Part shown: one piece after another, positions 26,441 through 35,099 of the stretch
Layout: each line of letters begins with the position of its first letter
Numbering within the stretch: the stretch's first letter is position 1
Source: an uncultured Lachnospiraceae bacterium
GTDB lineage: Bacteria > Bacillota > Clostridia > Lachnospirales > Lachnospiraceae
Reading direction: 5' to 3'
Length of the DNA: 64,000 bases
Assembly (NCBI GenBank): GCA_910585895.1
Contig: CAJUHY010000002.1
Span: 40,542 to 104,541 of the forward strand
The notes under the pieces: model-generated
Seen by the model: the letters and a program-made list of their open reading frames with translations, nothing else
What the model was told of the DNA's origin: nothing
Databases searched by the model: none
Translations under genes and position numbers: made by a program

Positions 26441-26469
26441 AGTATATCACTGTGTTAAAGTTTTGTCAA
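26441..26469 (-). promoter_or_regulatory. Consensus sigma-A promoter of veg
   Basis: TTGACA (26464-26469), 17-nt spacer, TATACT (26441-26446) on the minus strand. The -35 hexamer contains the TGA stop codon of the GH10 xylanase gene (26466-26468). Confidence 0.85.
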
Positions 26470-28940
26470 AAAGAAATCTTTACACCCTTGCCCTGCCCTT
26501 TGGATTTGAGCTGTTTCCGATATGCTTTGAGCTTGCGCTTCGGGCACTTAATGACCGCTTTTTTATGGATAGATTTGAATGCATTCTTGCCAACAGAGCT
26601 TAACTTTATACTCTTTATCGTTATCTTTTTCAGTTTCTTACAATTGCAGAACGCCTTCGCGCCAATCTTAGCGACACTGCTGCCGATTGTCACGCTTGCT
26701 GCCTTTGTACAGCCTGAGAATGATGAACTGCCGATTGTCTTTACATTCTTTCCTATTATAATGCCTGTAACTTTCGTACAGCCCATAAATGCTGCATTGC
26801 CCACTGATGTTACTTTGAAATCAATATCGTTAATTTTGACAGCAGCAGGCACATTGATTTTCTTCAGCCTTTTTTTGACAGCTTTGCTCTTTACCGCGGT
26901 AAGTGTAACAGTTCCCTTGCCATCCGTTCTGGCATCGGTAACTTTATACTTAAAGTCCCCCGCCGTATAGACCTTATTTTTCTCTATCTTAGGAGCGTCG
27001 GGAATCCCCGGCTTTTTCTCCCCCCCATCCTGTTTGTTGTCCTCTTCCTGTTTCTTATCGTCTTCCTGCTTTTTAAGTTCTTCCTGCTTCTTATATTCCA
27101 CTTCAGCTTCATCGAGGATTTTTAGAATATCTGCCGGCACCAGGGCTTTCTGTTCATCAGTCAGCGCATTGTAAATCGCTCTCGCTTCCTCAATCTTCCC
27201 CCGGCAGGAATCCGTCAATTCTACTTTGCCAATATTTTTTATCTTATCAATGGCAGCCCCGGTATTGCCGATTGCCTTGACAACCCCTTCAAAAGCGGGC
27301 TTCCTGCTCAAATCATCGCGAAACAGCAGACACTGTTCTCCCGGACGCCAGGACAATCCGTCTGTAAGCCCCCAGAACGTCACGCTGGTAATATCTGCTC
27401 CCGCAATTTTCTCCTTCAACAGGGCTTCCATAAATTTCTGGTAATAAATTCCCTGAGATTCTTCCGTATCGCCCTCGGCAATCCCGATATCAAGCTCCGT
27501 CACATGGATTTGCAGCCCCAGTTCATCCCGGAACTTGCGTACCGCTGTCATATAGCCGGAATCGCCCTCCAATGGCTGAGTGGTGTCAAAATGACTCTGC
27601 ATACCCACACCGTCAATATTTCCTGCTTCTTTGATGGGTTTTAGCAATGATACAATCCCATCCCGCTTGGCAGGAAAATACTCATTGTAGTCATTGTAAA
27701 ACAGCTTTATATTTTCTCCGCCATACTCTCTGGTGTATTTTCTGGCAAATGCAAATGCTTTCTGTACAAAATCTTCCCCGATAACCTGATACCACAGGCT
27801 ATCCTCCTGCCGCATGGGCGCCGTACCTTCGCCAAAATAGTCCTCCACAGCTTCATTCACCACGTCCCATGCATAAATGACGCCAGGATAATTAGTCTCT
27901 GTCCAGGCAATCACCTCTTTGATATAATTTTCCATACGCTTTAACATCAAATCCCTGTCTGCCCGTTTGCCCGAAACATCATAGTCCTCATAGAAAAACC
28001 AATCCGGCGTCTGAGAATGCCAGACCAACGTATGTCCGCGCACTGCAATTCCATTTTGTTTGGCATATTCCAGGCCGTTCCTGTAAGAATTAAAGTTAAG
28101 CGCCACATGCTCCCTGTACTCGCTCAGATTGCTTTTACTTGCTGCCTGGTCCATAATATAGGCCGGCTTCATCTCATTTTCCATGGTCATGCTGCTGCTC
28201 TGCTGTTTAAAAAGCTGGCAGTATTCGGGGGTATTCAGTACCGTATCCGGCACCGCAAGACCAATGAGAAACTGGTCTTTGTAAAGTTCTTTCAATGAAG
28301 GATAGATGCTGGTGTCACAAAATGGAATCAGGGATACCTTGATATCATCCACATAGATATCCATAAGGTCCTCCTGTTCCATTGGCTTGTCTACCCAAGG
28401 CGTCTCAAAGAACAGCGTGACTGCAGACAAATCATCCCCGCCGGGAACGGCTATGCTGCCTGTCAGCTCTCCCCATTCTCCGCGGGCAAGTTCCCTGCTT
28501 GCCAAAGTATAATACCTGCCGCCGCAGGACATGGTAATTTGTATTTTCTTATTCTCCGGTCCTGACGCATATCTCGCATATGCAGATACGTTCAGGTAAT
28601 GACCGCTTTTGAGCAGATTTCCCATCTCCAGCTTCGCTCCGGAAGACGTCTTCGTCCTGCCGGAAATTTTCATACAGTAATTGCCGCTTCTGGGAGCGTC
28701 TGTCTCCGCGGAAATGTTTGCCCCCTCCTTAGCAGCCCAGTTACCGACTGTCCCCGACTCAAAGCCTTCCTCACACAGAGTCGTCTCCGCCGCAGCTATC
28801 CCCGCGGAAGCATCCTCTGTCACAATGTCTGCCGAAAAAGCTGCCTTGGCCACGCTCTCTCCAATTCCCTGGAAGAACAAGCAGCCAGCCAAGATAAATG
28901 CTGCGATTCCCTTGAAAAACCTATTCTTTTTTCTTCTCAT
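26466..28940 (-). CDS. Secreted GH10 endo-1,4-beta-xylanase with CBM and leucine-rich-repeat tail
   Basis: Exported xylanase of 824 aa. Order: signal peptide (1 to about 33), a CBM4/9-like beta-sandwich (about 55-205), the GH10 barrel (about 215-560) with acid/base Glu363 in WDVVNEA and nucleophile Glu482 in VTELDIG, a helical segment, a Lys/Gln/Glu/Asp linker (about 620-650) and a C-terminal BspA-type leucine-rich repeat block (NAAFMGCTKVTGI, SSSFSGCTKA, AKAFCNCKKL). The retaining mechanism is known for GH10. It has no terminator of its own and runs into the veg promoter. Divergent from the GH43 gene at 29127, with which it shares a 186-bp intergenic region. Confidence 0.94.
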   Translation of the reverse strand: MRRKKNRFFKGIAAFILAGCLFFQGIGESVAKAAFSADIVTEDASAGIAAAETTLCEEGFESGTVGNWAAKEGANISAETDAPRSGNYCMKISGRTKTSSGAKLEMGNLLKSGHYLNVSAYARYASGPENKKIQITMSCGGRYYTLASRELARGEWGELTGSIAVPGGDDLSAVTLFFETPWVDKPMEQEDLMDIYVDDIKVSLIPFCDTSIYPSLKELYKDQFLIGLAVPDTVLNTPEYCQLFKQQSSSMTMENEMKPAYIMDQAASKSNLSEYREHVALNFNSYRNGLEYAKQNGIAVRGHTLVWHSQTPDWFFYEDYDVSGKRADRDLMLKRMENYIKEVIAWTETNYPGVIYAWDVVNEAVEDYFGEGTAPMRQEDSLWYQVIGEDFVQKAFAFARKYTREYGGENIKLFYNDYNEYFPAKRDGIVSLLKPIKEAGNIDGVGMQSHFDTTQPLEGDSGYMTAVRKFRDELGLQIHVTELDIGIAEGDTEESQGIYYQKFMEALLKEKIAGADITSVTFWGLTDGLSWRPGEQCLLFRDDLSRKPAFEGVVKAIGNTGAAIDKIKNIGKVELTDSCRGKIEEARAIYNALTDEQKALVPADILKILDEAEVEYKKQEELKKQEDDKKQEEDNKQDGGEKKPGIPDAPKIEKNKVYTAGDFKYKVTDARTDGKGTVTLTAVKSKAVKKRLKKINVPAAVKINDIDFKVTSVGNAAFMGCTKVTGIIIGKNVKTIGSSSFSGCTKAASVTIGSSVAKIGAKAFCNCKKLKKITIKSIKLSSVGKNAFKSIHKKAVIKCPKRKLKAYRKQLKSKGQGKGVKISF

Positions 28941-29059
28941 ACCTCATCCTTTCCCAAACCGCCTAACGCGTTTTGCCCTTCCACACTCTATCATAACAAA
29001 TATCAATTGAAATTGCACGTTTTTTTTGCACTTTTCCTAAAACATATGGGAATACTCCT

Positions 29060-29088
29060 TGCTGTTATTAGGAATATGTGCTAAACTG
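29060..29088 (+). promoter_or_regulatory. Possible promoter of the second GH43 gene
   Basis: TTGCTG, 17 nt, TAAACT on the plus strand, about 40 nt upstream of the start codon. A TATGAT lies on the opposite strand near 28992 for the divergent xylanase but without a good -35. Confidence 0.4.
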
Positions 29089-29126
29089 GTTGTACAGTTT
29101 ACGAATGAATGGAAGGGAGCAAAACT

Positions 29127-32066
29127 ATGAGAAAAGCAATTACAGGCACCTTGGCGGCTGTTTTGTCATTGTCGCTTTTAGCAACCAGCGTACCGGTTGC
29201 CAATGCGACCGGCACAGACAGCGCTAAAGCGGCAGCGGGAGAAGAAATCACACTCCCCAAGAGCAATGGAAATCCCATAAGCGGATTCGATGAAAATGGA
29301 AATATTGTCTATGCGGGGGACCCCGGCGTCTTAGTAGACGGCGATACGGTTTACCTTTATCTGGGACATGACGCAACCGCCAACGGAGGAGGTTACAGTA
29401 TGCCGGACTGGTTCTGTTATTCCACGACAGACATGGAGAACTGGGAATATCACGGCGTCGTTGCCTCGGCTGACAGGAGTTATATCCCATGGGCCGGCGG
29501 CAATGAGGCCTGGGCTGGCCAGGTTATGAAACACCGCGACCCTGAAATGGACAAAGATTATTATTATTTCTACTACTGCTCCAACGGCGTGAAACATATC
29601 GGCGTTGCCGTTGCAGACACTCCTCTCGGATGGTCGGATACAGACGCCAAGGCTGCTTACTGCGAAGCCAAAGGCATTACAGACAATAATCCGGATTCAA
29701 AATACTTTGTAGATATCGGCGTACCGCTTGTGCAGAACAATGTCACCTGGCCGTTTGGACATAACCATGACGACATCGACCCCACTGCCTGGGTAGAAAT
29801 CGGTGCGGACGGCAAAGAACACCGCTATCTTGCCTGGGGCAACACCTTCTGCTTTATCGCCGAGCTGAATGAGGACATGATCAGCATTATGGATAAGAAT
29901 GACGACAAGCTGATTACCATGAAGACAACGCGCAGTCTCTTATCCCGAAACGGCTCGGTAGCTACGAGCTATGCCAAAGGTTCCGTTACCACTCAGGTTA
30001 TAGACAAAGACTATGCCTATCCGGAAACTGTGACTTACACTGACTTAAATGGTACGCATACAATTGAAAAAGGCGCCGAATTCCCGGATGGAGATATTAT
30101 CTGCTCCAAATTCCGTACCTACAATGAATACGACTATGATGGCGACACACCCTATACGGAGTATGGCATTGCCAACGACAATGACGGCGGCAGTATGCAG
30201 GGACTTTTGGAATCTGATGACGAAGGCATGTTAAATGGGCTGTATACCTGGATGGAAAAAGATGGCGAGACGGTTCCCAACTACCATTTCTTTACCGAAG
30301 CTCCGTTTATTTACCGCCGCCAGGATGAAAACGGCAAGCCTTACGGCAAATACTATCTCTTCTTTGCCGTAGACTGGAGAGAACAGCTTGCTTACGCAAC
30401 CTGCGATGATTTAAACGAAGCAGACTGGGAATTTCAGGATGTGCTGCTGGACTGGAACCCAACCGGCGACACGCGCCACCCATCTGTATTTGACTTCAAA
30501 GGCAAAACATACTTAATCGACCACAATGGCAGCCTTCCCTGGGGATTCGGCAAGCGCCGCGTAACTTATATTGAGGAAATCAATTTTGATGAGAACGGAC
30601 TGGTCCTGCCAATCCAGGACACCGCAACCGGGCTGACGGGTACGACAAGCTGGATTACGGATACTGCTGGCAACAACATTACGCACGAGAACTTCCTGAC
30701 GCCGAGAGGTGACGGCGGCTATCCGTTCACTCCTGGAAAGAATACCGCCAAGAGCGTGAACATGACGGCAACTGACAATGAGGGCGATTCCAAATGGGAG
30801 ATTGTTGCCGGCAAAGCAGACCCGGACAATGCTTCTTATGTCTCCATTGAATCGTGGAACCGCCCAGGACTTTACTTACAGGTTACCGGCACAGATGTGG
30901 TTCTGGCACAGCACGCTACCGATAGCAATTCCTTATCTACCGATGCCAGCGTGGGCACAGCGATGACTTTTAAGACTGTGGCAGGACTAAACGGCACGGA
31001 GGGTACCGTATCGTTTGAGAGCGCAGCAACGCCCGGCATGTACCTGACGAGCAAGAGTGATGATTTATCCCTCACCGATGGCACAGATACGAATGCCTGT
31101 ACATTCACCGTCACAAACAGGAACGCCTTGAAATCTATTACTGCTGCAAAAACAAAAACAATATACAAGAAAAACGATACGCTGGATACCTCCGACATTA
31201 CGGTGACCGCAACCCGCCAGGGAGGCGTTACCGAACAGGTAACAGGCTTCAGTGTTAACACTCAGGGAATCGACATGAGCACAGCTGGCACAAAGACCAT
31301 TACTGTGACCTACCAGGAAGACAATTTTATCCGTCAGGCAAGCGTGGATGTTTTTGTACCTGAGATTTCCTTGCCTGGCGTCCTCTCATTGAAAGCCGGC
31401 GGCAGCCAGGTATTGAAAGCAACTGTTAATCCTGCTAATTTAACGCCAGAGTGGTCTAGCAGCAATGCAAACATTGCCAAAGTTGAACAGAATGGAAAGG
31501 TCACCGGCGTAGGAAACGGCACGGCAGTTATCACCGCCAAAGTAGGCGAAATTTCCGCAAGCTGCACCGTGACAGTCACAACCGATGTTTCTTCCATTAA
31601 ACTCAGCCAGACGAAATTAAGCATGAAGCCTGGCGAAAAGAAGAAACTGACAGCAACAGCCTTACCAGCTGCTGCTTCCAATAAGGCTGTTTCCTGGAAC
31701 ACAAGCAACAAAAAGGTAGCGACCGTCAAGAACGGCGCCGTAACAGCCAATAAACCGGGAACTGCCAAGATAACGGCACAAATCGGCAGCGTCAAAGCGA
31801 CCTGTACGGTAACCGTCAAGAAAGTAAAAGCAAAGAGCGTGAAACTGAACAAGAAGAAAGTAACCGTAAAACGCCGCAAATCTGTCAAACTGAAAGCAAC
31901 GATGAAGCCGAAGAATGCAACCGATACCCTTTCCTGGAAGACTTCTAACAAGAAAGTTGCTACCGTCAAGAACGGTAAAGTAACTGGCAAATCTGTCGGC
32001 AAAGCTAAAATCACCGTCAGGACATCCAGCGGTAAAAAGGCAGTCTGCAATGTAACCGTAAAATAA
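29127..32066 (+). CDS. Secreted GH43 glycosidase with AbfB-like and Ig-like domains
   Basis: Paralogue of the GH43 enzyme at 20809-24261, 979 aa. It has a signal peptide (1 to about 28) and a GH43 propeller with likely base Asp65 (AGDPGV), modulator Asp218 (DDIDPT) and acid Glu391 (FTEAPF). An acidic insert of about 100 residues (about 265-370) is absent from the other copy. Then follow an AbfB-like segment (SYVSIESWNRPGLYLQV), a group-3/4 bacterial Ig-like domain (about 675-745) and three Big_2 repeats, the last strongly basic. I chose the ATG at 29127, 7 nt after GGAAGGGAG. Likely acts with the GH10 xylanase encoded divergently. Ends at a good terminator. Confidence 0.9.
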   Translation: MRKAITGTLAAVLSLSLLATSVPVANATGTDSAKAAAGEEITLPKSNGNPISGFDENGNIVYAGDPGVLVDGDTVYLYLGHDATANGGGYSMPDWFCYSTTDMENWEYHGVVASADRSYIPWAGGNEAWAGQVMKHRDPEMDKDYYYFYYCSNGVKHIGVAVADTPLGWSDTDAKAAYCEAKGITDNNPDSKYFVDIGVPLVQNNVTWPFGHNHDDIDPTAWVEIGADGKEHRYLAWGNTFCFIAELNEDMISIMDKNDDKLITMKTTRSLLSRNGSVATSYAKGSVTTQVIDKDYAYPETVTYTDLNGTHTIEKGAEFPDGDIICSKFRTYNEYDYDGDTPYTEYGIANDNDGGSMQGLLESDDEGMLNGLYTWMEKDGETVPNYHFFTEAPFIYRRQDENGKPYGKYYLFFAVDWREQLAYATCDDLNEADWEFQDVLLDWNPTGDTRHPSVFDFKGKTYLIDHNGSLPWGFGKRRVTYIEEINFDENGLVLPIQDTATGLTGTTSWITDTAGNNITHENFLTPRGDGGYPFTPGKNTAKSVNMTATDNEGDSKWEIVAGKADPDNASYVSIESWNRPGLYLQVTGTDVVLAQHATDSNSLSTDASVGTAMTFKTVAGLNGTEGTVSFESAATPGMYLTSKSDDLSLTDGTDTNACTFTVTNRNALKSITAAKTKTIYKKNDTLDTSDITVTATRQGGVTEQVTGFSVNTQGIDMSTAGTKTITVTYQEDNFIRQASVDVFVPEISLPGVLSLKAGGSQVLKATVNPANLTPEWSSSNANIAKVEQNGKVTGVGNGTAVITAKVGEISASCTVTVTTDVSSIKLSQTKLSMKPGEKKKLTATALPAAASNKAVSWNTSNKKVATVKNGAVTANKPGTAKITAQIGSVKATCTVTVKKVKAKSVKLNKKKVTVKRRKSVKLKATMKPKNATDTLSWKTSNKKVATVKNGKVTGKSVGKAKITVRTSSGKKAVCNVTVK

Positions 32067-32098
32067 CCTTAGATTTAAAATCGTCCTGGATTTACGAT

Positions 32099-32142
32099 AA
32101 AAAATACCGGAAAGCATGTATTTTGCTTTTCGGTATTTTTTA
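32099..32142 (+). terminator. Intrinsic terminator of the GH43 gene
   Basis: AAAATACCGGAAAGCA pairs with GCTTTTCGGTATTTT around an 9-nt loop and is followed by a T-run. It also ends a few bases before the dinB promoter. Confidence 0.8.
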
Positions 32143-32144
32143 TC

Positions 32145-32173
32145 TTTACAGAAGAACAAACGTTTGCTATACT
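32145..32173 (+). promoter_or_regulatory. dinB promoter with LexA (SOS) box in the spacer
   Basis: TTTACA (32145-32150), 17-nt spacer, TATACT (32168-32173). Within the spacer, GAACAAACGTTTG (32154-32166) fits the Gram-positive LexA box core GAAC-N4-GTTY. The placement would block RNA polymerase, so dinB is probably SOS-induced. Confidence 0.75.
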
Positions 32174-32192
32174 GTCCTTAGAGGTGTTATAT

Positions 32193-33302
32193 ATGTCAAA
32201 ACGGTTAATCTTTCACATAGATGTCAATTCTGCCTACCTGTCGTGGTCTGCAGCAGAAAAATTAAAACAGGGGGAAAAGCGCGACCTGAGAACTATCCCT
32301 TCCATCATCGGCGGCGATATGGCAAGCCGCCATGGCGTTGTACTTGCAAAGTCAATCCCCGCAAAAGCCTACGGCATCGCTACCGGGGAGCCTGTGGCAC
32401 ATGCACTGCAGAAGTGTCCGCAACTCATCTTAGAACCGCCCAATCACCAGCTGTACCGTCAGTACAGCCAGCGTCTGATGGAACTGCTGATGAATTTCTG
32501 CCCCCTACTCGAACAGGTAAGTATCGATGAGTGTTATATGGATTTTACAGAATATGGACGCCGCTATCAAAGTCCCGCTGCTGCGGCTGCCCAGATCAAA
32601 GATACGGTCAGAAATACACTGGGATTTACAGTAAATATCGGCATCTCCTCCAACAAACTGCTGGCAAAGATGGCATCCGACTTCCAGAAGCCAGACAAGA
32701 TACACACCTTGTTCCCGGAAGAGATTTCAGCCAAAATGTGGCAGCTGCCGGTACGGGAACTCTTCATGGTAGGCAGGTCTTCCGCTGCTACGCTGGAGAA
32801 GTTAGAGATACTCACCATCGGCGACCTGGCACACACCAATCCCCAGATTTTAGAAAGCCATATGAAAAAGCACGGACGCCTAATCTGGGAATTTGCCAAC
32901 GGCATTGATAACTCCCCGGTTCAGACAGAGGACAGCGAACTCAAAGGGGTCGGCAACCGCATGACACTTAAGCAAAACGCCGAAACTTCAGAGGAGGCCA
33001 AGTGTGCACTGCGCGCACTGTGCAACCAGGTTGCTGCCCGCTTACAGAAATATGGGCAGTATGCCGGCATGGTCAGCACGGAAATCCGCTATGCTTCCTT
33101 TACCGAAGTTTCCCATCAGCGCAAACTTGCCGCATCTACTGCCGAGGCGGATATTCTCTACCGCCAAGCCTGTCTCCTCTTTGACGAACTCTGGAACGGA
33201 GCTCCCATCCGTCTGCTCGGCGTACGTACCTCCAAACTCACGGACACGCCGGAACCGGTGCAGATGAATCTTTTTGATTATACGGCAAACTGGCTGTTAT
33301 AG
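32193..33302 (+). CDS. dinB: DNA polymerase IV (Y family)
   Basis: Error-prone translesion polymerase. The roughly 369-aa protein has catalytic Asp10 (HIDVNSAY) and Asp112-Glu113 (SIDECYMDF), a helix-hairpin-helix thumb and a little-finger domain. It ends in QMNLFDY, a beta-clamp-binding type motif (QxxLF). The ATG at 32193 follows GAGGTG. The 3' end overlaps the convergent ABC exporter gene by 25 bp. Confidence 0.93.
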   Translation: MSKRLIFHIDVNSAYLSWSAAEKLKQGEKRDLRTIPSIIGGDMASRHGVVLAKSIPAKAYGIATGEPVAHALQKCPQLILEPPNHQLYRQYSQRLMELLMNFCPLLEQVSIDECYMDFTEYGRRYQSPAAAAAQIKDTVRNTLGFTVNIGISSNKLLAKMASDFQKPDKIHTLFPEEISAKMWQLPVRELFMVGRSSAATLEKLEILTIGDLAHTNPQILESHMKKHGRLIWEFANGIDNSPVQTEDSELKGVGNRMTLKQNAETSEEAKCALRALCNQVAARLQKYGQYAGMVSTEIRYASFTEVSHQRKLAASTAEADILYRQACLLFDELWNGAPIRLLGVRTSKLTDTPEPVQMNLFDYTANWLL

Positions 33303-35032
33303 AGTTCTGAGTAGAACCCCCCCTGTTTCAGCAGTTCTTCATGATTCCCCTGTTCCAGGATATGCCCATCTTTCATCACCAGGATGATATCGGCTTCCTG
33401 GATGGTGGACAATCGGTGAGCCACAATGAAACTCGTGCGCCCCTCCATCATCCTGGCAAATGCATTCTGTATTTTCATCTCCGTTCTGGTATCAATGGAA
33501 GAGGTCGCCTCATCAAGGATGAGCATAGGTGGCAGGCAGAGCATGACCCGGGCTATGCACAACAGCTGTTTTTGTCCCACAGAGAGGCTTCCGCCTTCCT
33601 CACCAATCACGGTATCATAGCCATTAGGCAGGCGCTTGATGAAACTATGAGCATGTGCCGCTTTTGCTGCCGCAAAGATTTCCTCCTCTGTGGCTTCGGG
33701 TTTGCCCATTACAAGGTTCTCACGGATAGTCCCCGCTTTCAGCCAGGTCTCCTGCAGCACCATACCATAACTTTCCCGCAGGCTCTTTCTTGTTACCTCA
33801 CGAATATCCTCCTTTTCCACCTGAATGCTTCCGCCGTCCACATCGTAAAAACGCATCAGAAGGTTAATAATTGTCGTCTTGCCGCAGCCGGTCGGACCCA
33901 CAATTGCCACCCGCTGTCCCGGCTTTACATTGAGGTTAAAATCTTCAATCAGTTTCTTATCCGGGGAATAAGAGAAATACACGTGCTGCAAATCCACGTT
34001 TCCTTTCACATCTGCCAAAATCCGGGCATTATCAGGCTCCGACGTCTGCGGCTCTTCATCAATCAGTGCAAAGATACGTCCTGCACAGGCAAGCGCATTC
34101 TGCAGTTCCGTGACCACGCCGGAAATCTCATTGAAAGGCTTCGTGTACTGGTTGGCATAGCTGAGGAAACAGGAAAGCTGCCCGACTGTCAGCACACCAC
34201 GCCCAGACATCGCAAGGAACGCTCCCACCAATGCAACTCCGGTATATACCAGACTGTTGACAAAACGCGTACTAGGGTTTGTCAAGGAAGAGAAGAACGT
34301 AGCACGCAGTGATGCTTTCTCCAACCTCTCATTTATCTCATCGAATCTTTCCAGTACATCCTTCTCTTTGGAAAATGCCTGCACTACTTTCTGGTTCTCA
34401 ATCATCTCATTAATCAAAGACGTCTGCTCCCCGCGAGTCGTAGACTGGAGCATGAACATAGAAAATGTCCGTCTGGCAATAAAACTAGCCACAAACAGAG
34501 ACATCGGCGTTACCAACACAACAACCAATGTAATCTTCACATTGATGCTCAGCATAAACAGCAGCGTTCCCAGAATCGTAATCACCCCGGTAAACAGCTG
34601 GGAAAATCCCATCAAAAGCCCATCGGCAAACTGGTCGACATCGGCAATCACGCGACTCACCAATTCCCCATGGGAATGGGCATCAATGAATTTCAAGGGC
34701 AGGATTTCCATTTTGGCAAATGCCTCCCGGCGCACATCCTGCACTACCTCATAAGTAATCTTATTATTACAGACATTCATCAGCCATTGCGCAATCGCTG
34801 TCAGCACAAGAATAATCCCCATTTTCACCAGCAACTCCATAATCACCGGGAACTCTACCTGACCCGGTCCTATAATATAATCGATGACCTCGCCAGTCAG
34901 CACCGGGAAGTAAAGCGTAGACGCCACTGCCACCACGGCAAACAGCAAAGACATTATCAAATACACCCGATAAGATTTTATATATATTAAAACTTTTTTA
35001 AATGTTTTCATTTGACCTTTTTTCTTCTTCAT
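33278..35032 (-). CDS. ABC exporter half-transporter, subunit with catalytic Glu
   Basis: Type I ABC exporter (fused membrane and ATPase domains), 584 aa, with six membrane helices followed by Walker A GPTGCGKT, a degenerate signature LSVGQ and Walker B LILDEATSS with the catalytic Glu. Its partner encoded upstream has the complementary defect, so the two form a heterodimer of the BmrC/BmrD or LmrC/LmrD type, exporting drugs or lipids. SD GGAGG, 6 nt before ATG. The 67-nt gap between the genes contains a perfect 7-bp palindrome (ACCTATG-C-CATAGGT). Confidence 0.92.
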   Translation of the reverse strand: MKKKKGQMKTFKKVLIYIKSYRVYLIMSLLFAVVAVASTLYFPVLTGEVIDYIIGPGQVEFPVIMELLVKMGIILVLTAIAQWLMNVCNNKITYEVVQDVRREAFAKMEILPLKFIDAHSHGELVSRVIADVDQFADGLLMGFSQLFTGVITILGTLLFMLSINVKITLVVVLVTPMSLFVASFIARRTFSMFMLQSTTRGEQTSLINEMIENQKVVQAFSKEKDVLERFDEINERLEKASLRATFFSSLTNPSTRFVNSLVYTGVALVGAFLAMSGRGVLTVGQLSCFLSYANQYTKPFNEISGVVTELQNALACAGRIFALIDEEPQTSEPDNARILADVKGNVDLQHVYFSYSPDKKLIEDFNLNVKPGQRVAIVGPTGCGKTTIINLLMRFYDVDGGSIQVEKEDIREVTRKSLRESYGMVLQETWLKAGTIRENLVMGKPEATEEEIFAAAKAAHAHSFIKRLPNGYDTVIGEEGGSLSVGQKQLLCIARVMLCLPPMLILDEATSSIDTRTEMKIQNAFARMMEGRTSFIVAHRLSTIQEADIILVMKDGHILEQGNHEELLKQGGFYSELYNSQFAV

Positions 35033-35099
35033 AGCTAACCTCCGCGTTCTAACTTACGCTCCTTCACAACAACTTCACCTATGGCATAGGTTGTGAATT

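Noticed and set aside
35033..35099. Regulatory operator between the two ABC exporter genes (ACCTATG-C-CATAGGT)
   Set aside because: The palindrome lies within an operon and there is no sign of a promoter; it is noted under the exporter only.
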